From Arenicellales bacterium (GTDB taxonomy: Bacteria; Pseudomonadota; Gammaproteobacteria; BMS3Bbin11): a DNA stretch of 8,564 nt. How positions within the stretch are numbered: position 1 is the first letter of the stretch; every line of letters begins with the position of its first letter. Both the position numbers and the translations under genes were made by a program. The notes under the pieces are model-generated. The model ran no database searches, was not told where the DNA came from, and saw only the letters and a program-made list of their open reading frames with translations. Positions 5,391 to 8,564 of the stretch are shown here, in pieces. The DNA is taken from contig JARFQC010000079.1 in the NCBI GenBank assembly GCA_029287965.1, positions 1 through 8,564 of the forward strand, written 5' to 3'.

Positions 5391-6557
5391 TCAGTCTCTG
5401 CGCAGCCGGTCGGTTCTCGAGATGGGGGTCGGGAATTTCATGACCACCCAGTACGTCGAAATCACGAATGTGACAATGGTCACGACCTGGATGACATTCA
5501 TCTCCTCTTCACCGATCAATCCGGCAAAGAATGCAGAAAACGCAACAAGCAGAGAAAATTCACTGCTTTGCCCGAGCCGCACGCCCAGTTCCAGGGAACG
5601 TTTTTCATTTTCACCGGAAAACTTGAAAGCGCGATTGAAGGTCCAGACTTTGACTGGTACCAGCAATAGTCCGAACACCACCGCAGCGGATAGCAGTGCC
5701 GCACCGATATCCAGGTCCAGGCGCGCACCAACGGCGAAAAAGAACATGATGAGAAAAAACTCGCGCAGCGGTTTGAGGTTCTCCGCCACGATCAGCGAGA
5801 CGTTGCGCGACGCGATCGAGAGCCCGGCAACGAAGGCGCCCGTTTCATAGGACAGGCCTGCAAGGTGCGCCGCTTCGGCCCAGAACAGGCACCAGGCGAG
5901 CGTCGCGACGAAGGTGTATTCCTGCACCGTGTCAAATTTCCTCAGCAGGGGAATAATGATATAGCGCACGCCCATGAAAGCGGTCAGCCAGAGCCCGATC
6001 AGTTTGACGATGATCAGGATGAAGGTGAGCGGGATGGTGTCTCCCGGGCCGCTTGATATGAGCAGGATAACGACGATGGCGAGGATGTCCTGCAACAGCA
6101 AGACACTGGTCATCACCTCACCGGTATGCTTGTGATGCAGCGTCGTGGTCGGGATCAGCTTGAGCCCGATTACCGTGCTTGAAAACATCATCGCCGCGCC
6201 GAATACCAGTGCACCGGCAGCGTTCATGTCGATCAGCAGGGCAAAGCCTGTCGACAGCGCGGCGAACAGCAGTGACGTGGTGAATGTCAGCCAGACCATC
6301 TTGCTGAACAATTTCAACAGTTTCCCCGGCTGCAGGTTCAGCCCGATGATAAACAGCAGCAGTACTACGCCGAAATGGGCCATCTGTTCGATGGATTCAT
6401 TGCTTTTAATCAACCCGAAGCCGCTCGGGCCGATGATAAAACCGATTGCGATATAGGCGATGATGATCGGCTGCCGTGCATACAGGAACGCGGTGCCGAG
6501 CAGCGCCGCGCCAACAATGATGGCGCTTAATTCAAACAGTATGCTGTCAAAGTTCAT
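5391..6557 (-). CDS. Cation:proton antiporter, CPA2/Kef type, membrane domain only
   Basis: This encodes a 388-residue polytopic inner-membrane protein of the CPA2 (monovalent cation:proton antiporter-2) family, exchanging K+ or Na+ for protons. Hydrophobic segments run almost throughout, consistent with 11-13 helices. Visible family motifs are LLFIIGLNLQP (about 67-77), LLLQDILAI with the conserved Q156-D157 pair, GLSYETGAFVAGL (234-246), FFFAVGARLDL (272-282) and GQSSEFSLL (329-337). The protein ends soon after the last helix, so the C-terminal TrkA-N/RCK nucleotide-binding domain of KefB and KefC is absent. ATG at 6557 is chosen because the protein then begins directly with the first helix; a longer in-frame reading to 6695 adds a non-conserved, hydrophilic stretch over the divergent promoter region. 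The ribosome site is weak. Cation specificity cannot be assigned. Confidence 0.87.
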   Translation of the reverse strand: MNFDSILFELSAIIVGAALLGTAFLYARQPIIIAYIAIGFIIGPSGFGLIKSNESIEQMAHFGVVLLLFIIGLNLQPGKLLKLFSKMVWLTFTTSLLFAALSTGFALLIDMNAAGALVFGAAMMFSSTVIGLKLIPTTTLHHKHTGEVMTSVLLLQDILAIVVILLISSGPGDTIPLTFILIIVKLIGLWLTAFMGVRYIIIPLLRKFDTVQEYTFVATLAWCLFWAEAAHLAGLSYETGAFVAGLSIASRNVSLIVAENLKPLREFFLIMFFFAVGARLDLDIGAALLSAAVVFGLLLVPVKVWTFNRAFKFSGENEKRSLELGVRLGQSSEFSLLVAFSAFFAGLIGEEEMNVIQVVTIVTFVISTYWVVMKFPTPISRTDRLRRD

Positions 6558-6631
6558 GCTTGCTAGATAACCATCATTGCCATTCCGGGGCAAGTAAGTC
6601 CCGGGTGCATTATGCGCAACCGGGCTCGGGG

Positions 6632-6637
6632 TATAAT
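6632..6637 (+). promoter_or_regulatory. Consensus -10 (TATAAT) upstream of the MBL-NHL gene
   Basis: A perfect TATAAT, with no good -35 at 16-18 bases, would start transcription near 6644, 27 bases before ATG 6671. This supports 6671 as the start and argues against the in-frame ATG at 6560, which would lie upstream of the promoter and overlap the antiporter's region. Confidence 0.5.
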
Positions 6638-6670
6638 CAGGCTTTATTCTGCAATCACCTGAATCAGACA

Positions 6671-8488
6671 ATGCAAATCCGCCCCTCCGCCGCAATGCTC
6701 TTTTTCCTGCTTGGCGCTGTGCTGGCCATGTTCTTCCTGTACACCGGCGATGAGGACGCGGAACTGACCTGGACCATGGTCAATGTCAGCGGCAACAAGC
6801 ACAGCGGTGATGCACACCTGCTGGAGTTCCCTGATGGCAGGGTGGTGATCATCGATACGGGTTACCGCTACTACACTGAGCACTACCTGGTTCCCTTGCT
6901 GCGCAGCAAGGGTATCACCCGGATCCATGCCCTGGTCATTACCCATGCACATCGCAATCACTACGGCGGTATCGGTGAATTGATCAAGGCGGATATCATG
7001 CCGGACGTGGTCTATTTCAATCAGCCGCCGAAACAGCGCTGCGATGCGGAGACCTGGTCGACGGGATGCGACTACGGCCACGTCCAGGCGACTTTCGGCA
7101 TGCTCGAAGAGAACGGAGTGCCAGTCAAATCCCTGAGCCAGGGCGACAACATCGTCATTACAAATAACGAACGCATCAGCCTGGACGTGCTGTATGCCTT
7201 CGATGGCATGGATACGCCCGTCGGCAAGACGGACATCAACGATACCAGTGCGATACTCAAGCTCAGGGTCGGCGACCAGTCCGCCCTGTTCGCTGCCGAC
7301 CTGAACAGGAAGATAGGCGCCCACCTTGCCCGGCACGGGGAGAACCTGCAGGCGGATATCATGACCGCTCCCCACCATGGTGTAGAGAGTGCTGCGCCGG
7401 ATGTATTTTTCGATGCCGTGCAGCCGCGTTCGATACTTGCATCGGTCAGTGCACCACCGCACCTGGGCCCGCGCGGCAAACGCCTGCGTGACTACGCGGA
7501 GCGTAACGACATACCGCTGTACGTCAGCGGACTGCATGGCAATGTCGTGGTGAAGATTAATCAGGATGACTTCACAGTTCACCCGGGCAGACTGCCAGCG
7601 CAGGCGGCAGCTTCATTGAAACCTGAAGTTACCTTGCGCACGACGTATGCAGGCAGACTTGAACATCCGGCCCATGTCGTGCGTTTTCGCGATTTCTACA
7701 TCGCGGCGGAACTTTTCAATGAACGGCTGGCGGTAGCGGATGGCGAGGATTTCTCCAATACCGTGTACGTCGACAAGACTAAAACGGGTACGTCGTTGCG
7801 CTCACCGCACTTTATCGCGCCATCGAATGAACCGGGAATATTCTTCAGTGAAGGCTGGGGCAGCGGCATCATCCATATCCCAAATGCAGAACATGCGGAA
7901 ATCACCCGCTACCCGGGGCCGTCAAACCAGCGCTTCAATGCCCCGCATGGCGTGTGCCAGGCGAAAGACGGCTGGGTATACGTGGCCGATTCGCTGAACT
8001 CACGCCTGGTGCGCTACCGGCAGCCTGGTGGATCGCCATTCGAAGTGTTTGCCGACCATGACAGGCAGGTAGGCTATGGCCGGCAGATACTGTGCCGGGA
8101 TGACGGCGTCTGGCTGTCGAACTCCTACGAGAAAAAGGAGGGTATCAATCCGGGAGAGGGCAGTAATGTGCTCAGGATTACGGATTTCGACTCAGGCAAG
8201 GCAGAGGTGATGGTTACCTTCCGGCGGGCGAACATGACCGGCATCGGCATCATCGAAGATCGCTGGCTGCTGGTGGGATTGTGGTCGGACACGATGCAGA
8301 CATTGATGGTCGATTTGCAGGGCAGGGAAAAAATGAGCAGGCTGCCCCGGCCTGACACAATCCCGGGTCCGCCTTATGGCATAACCGTGGATGAAGACAG
8401 GAAGGAGATATATATCAGCTACCCGGGTGACATCCTGAATAAAACCGACCCGGGCGGGTATGCCGTGTACAGCTATGCGGTCGATTAA
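6671..8488 (+). CDS. Membrane-anchored MBL-fold hydrolase fused to an NHL-like beta-propeller
   Basis: This encodes a 605-residue protein with three parts. An uncleaved signal anchor or transmembrane helix spans about 7-26. A metallo-beta-lactamase-fold domain (about 35-305) resembles the ComEC/Rec2 C-terminal hydrolase: GRVVIIDTG (56-64), the metal motif THAHRNHYGG (91-100), NDTSAILKL followed by D210 (FAADLNRK), and APHHGVES (233-240). A C-terminal part (about 325-605) has NHL or SMP-30-like propeller blades, clearest at FNAPHGV and YVADSLNSRLVRY (about 422-450), with a weaker blade at PYGITVDEDRKEIYISY (about 568-584). The metal motif has N96 where Asp is usual (H-x-H-x-D-H). Topology places both domains outside the cytoplasm. 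ATG 6671 is chosen from the TATAAT at 6632 and because translation then leads directly into the helix; the ribosome site is weak. Substrate is unknown; nuclease, phosphodiesterase and lactonase activities are all possible. Confidence 0.8.
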   Translation: MQIRPSAAMLFFLLGAVLAMFFLYTGDEDAELTWTMVNVSGNKHSGDAHLLEFPDGRVVIIDTGYRYYTEHYLVPLLRSKGITRIHALVITHAHRNHYGGIGELIKADIMPDVVYFNQPPKQRCDAETWSTGCDYGHVQATFGMLEENGVPVKSLSQGDNIVITNNERISLDVLYAFDGMDTPVGKTDINDTSAILKLRVGDQSALFAADLNRKIGAHLARHGENLQADIMTAPHHGVESAAPDVFFDAVQPRSILASVSAPPHLGPRGKRLRDYAERNDIPLYVSGLHGNVVVKINQDDFTVHPGRLPAQAAASLKPEVTLRTTYAGRLEHPAHVVRFRDFYIAAELFNERLAVADGEDFSNTVYVDKTKTGTSLRSPHFIAPSNEPGIFFSEGWGSGIIHIPNAEHAEITRYPGPSNQRFNAPHGVCQAKDGWVYVADSLNSRLVRYRQPGGSPFEVFADHDRQVGYGRQILCRDDGVWLSNSYEKKEGINPGEGSNVLRITDFDSGKAEVMVTFRRANMTGIGIIEDRWLLVGLWSDTMQTLMVDLQGREKMSRLPRPDTIPGPPYGITVDEDRKEIYISYPGDILNKTDPGGYAVYSYAVD

Positions 8489-8527
8489 AACGAATCGAGA
8501 ATCCTCAAATCGGGCAGGGGCGTCAAC

Positions 8528-8558
8528 TTGAGATACGGGCATAATTTACTGTTATGCT
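8528..8558 (+). promoter_or_regulatory. Possible promoter of the next gene at the window edge
   Basis: TTGAGA (8528-8533) and TGT-TATGCT (8550-8558, an extended -10 with four of six matches) are 19 bases apart. A GCATAA/TTATGC inverted repeat (8539-8557) overlaps the -10. The gene itself lies outside the window, so this remains tentative. Confidence 0.25.
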
Positions 8559-8564
8559 TACGGC

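Noticed and set aside
6560..6670. 37-residue N-terminal extension of the MBL-NHL protein
   Set aside because: Its ATG lies upstream of the TATAAT at 6632, and it would place a long hydrophilic stretch before the signal anchor.
6558..6695. 46-residue N-terminal extension of the antiporter
   Set aside because: It is hydrophilic, unlike family N-termini, and overlaps the divergent promoter region and the start of the MBL-NHL gene.
6644..7582. 312-codon open frame on the minus strand
   Set aside because: It lies entirely opposite the MBL-NHL gene, has no recognisable domain, and its composition is that of an antisense shadow.

Overview
The window looks like a chromosomal segment of a moderately GC-rich gammaproteobacterium. 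The evidence is an LptG C-terminus followed by a convergent RDD-family gene, and REP-type palindromes with GTAGGAGC/GTGGGAGC heads of the kind seen in pseudomonads, xanthomonads and relatives. The genus cannot be named from the sequence. There is no phage, transposase, CRISPR array, rRNA or tRNA. The content is housekeeping and metabolic genes plus several structured non-coding stretches.

Layout. (1) Bases 1-432 (+) are the 3' end of lptG. (2) Bases 445-600 hold a composite of four REP-like units, one palindrome pair nested inside another. (3) Bases 597-1049 (-) encode a small RDD-family membrane protein whose stop codon lies inside the REP arm. (4) Bases 1050-1473 are a 424-base gap. It has an AT-rich block, a perfect CATTTGT palindrome with a repeat of its half-site 50 bases away, an 8-bp hairpin, a close inverted pair of DnaA-box-like sites, and a terminator-like hairpin with an eight-T run on the + strand. 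(5) Bases 1474-4719 (-) carry a probable two-gene unit: an AlsS-type acetolactate synthase (4719 to 3085) followed by an aldehyde dehydrogenase (2910 to 1474). A second nested REP composite lies between them at 2940-3066. (6) Bases 4841-5362 (+) encode a membrane-anchored retropepsin-like aspartic protease, divergent from the synthase. (7) Bases 5394-6557 (-) carry a CPA2-type cation:proton antiporter that has only the membrane domain. (8) Bases 6671-8488 (+) encode a membrane-anchored metallo-beta-lactamase-fold protein related to the ComEC hydrolase domain, fused to an NHL-like propeller. The last 76 bases may contain the promoter of the next gene.

How the genes relate. The synthase and dehydrogenase are the only pair with a clear functional suggestion: a ThDP enzyme making or cleaving a 2-keto acid product beside an enzyme that oxidises aldehydes. 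Neither acetolactate decarboxylase nor the IlvH regulatory subunit is next to them. The remaining genes are separate transcription units, mostly envelope-associated (LptG, RDD protein, protease, antiporter, MBL-NHL protein). The points most worth following up are the twice-repeated nested REP architecture, the DnaA-box/AT-rich gap, and the MBL-NHL fusion with an altered metal motif.
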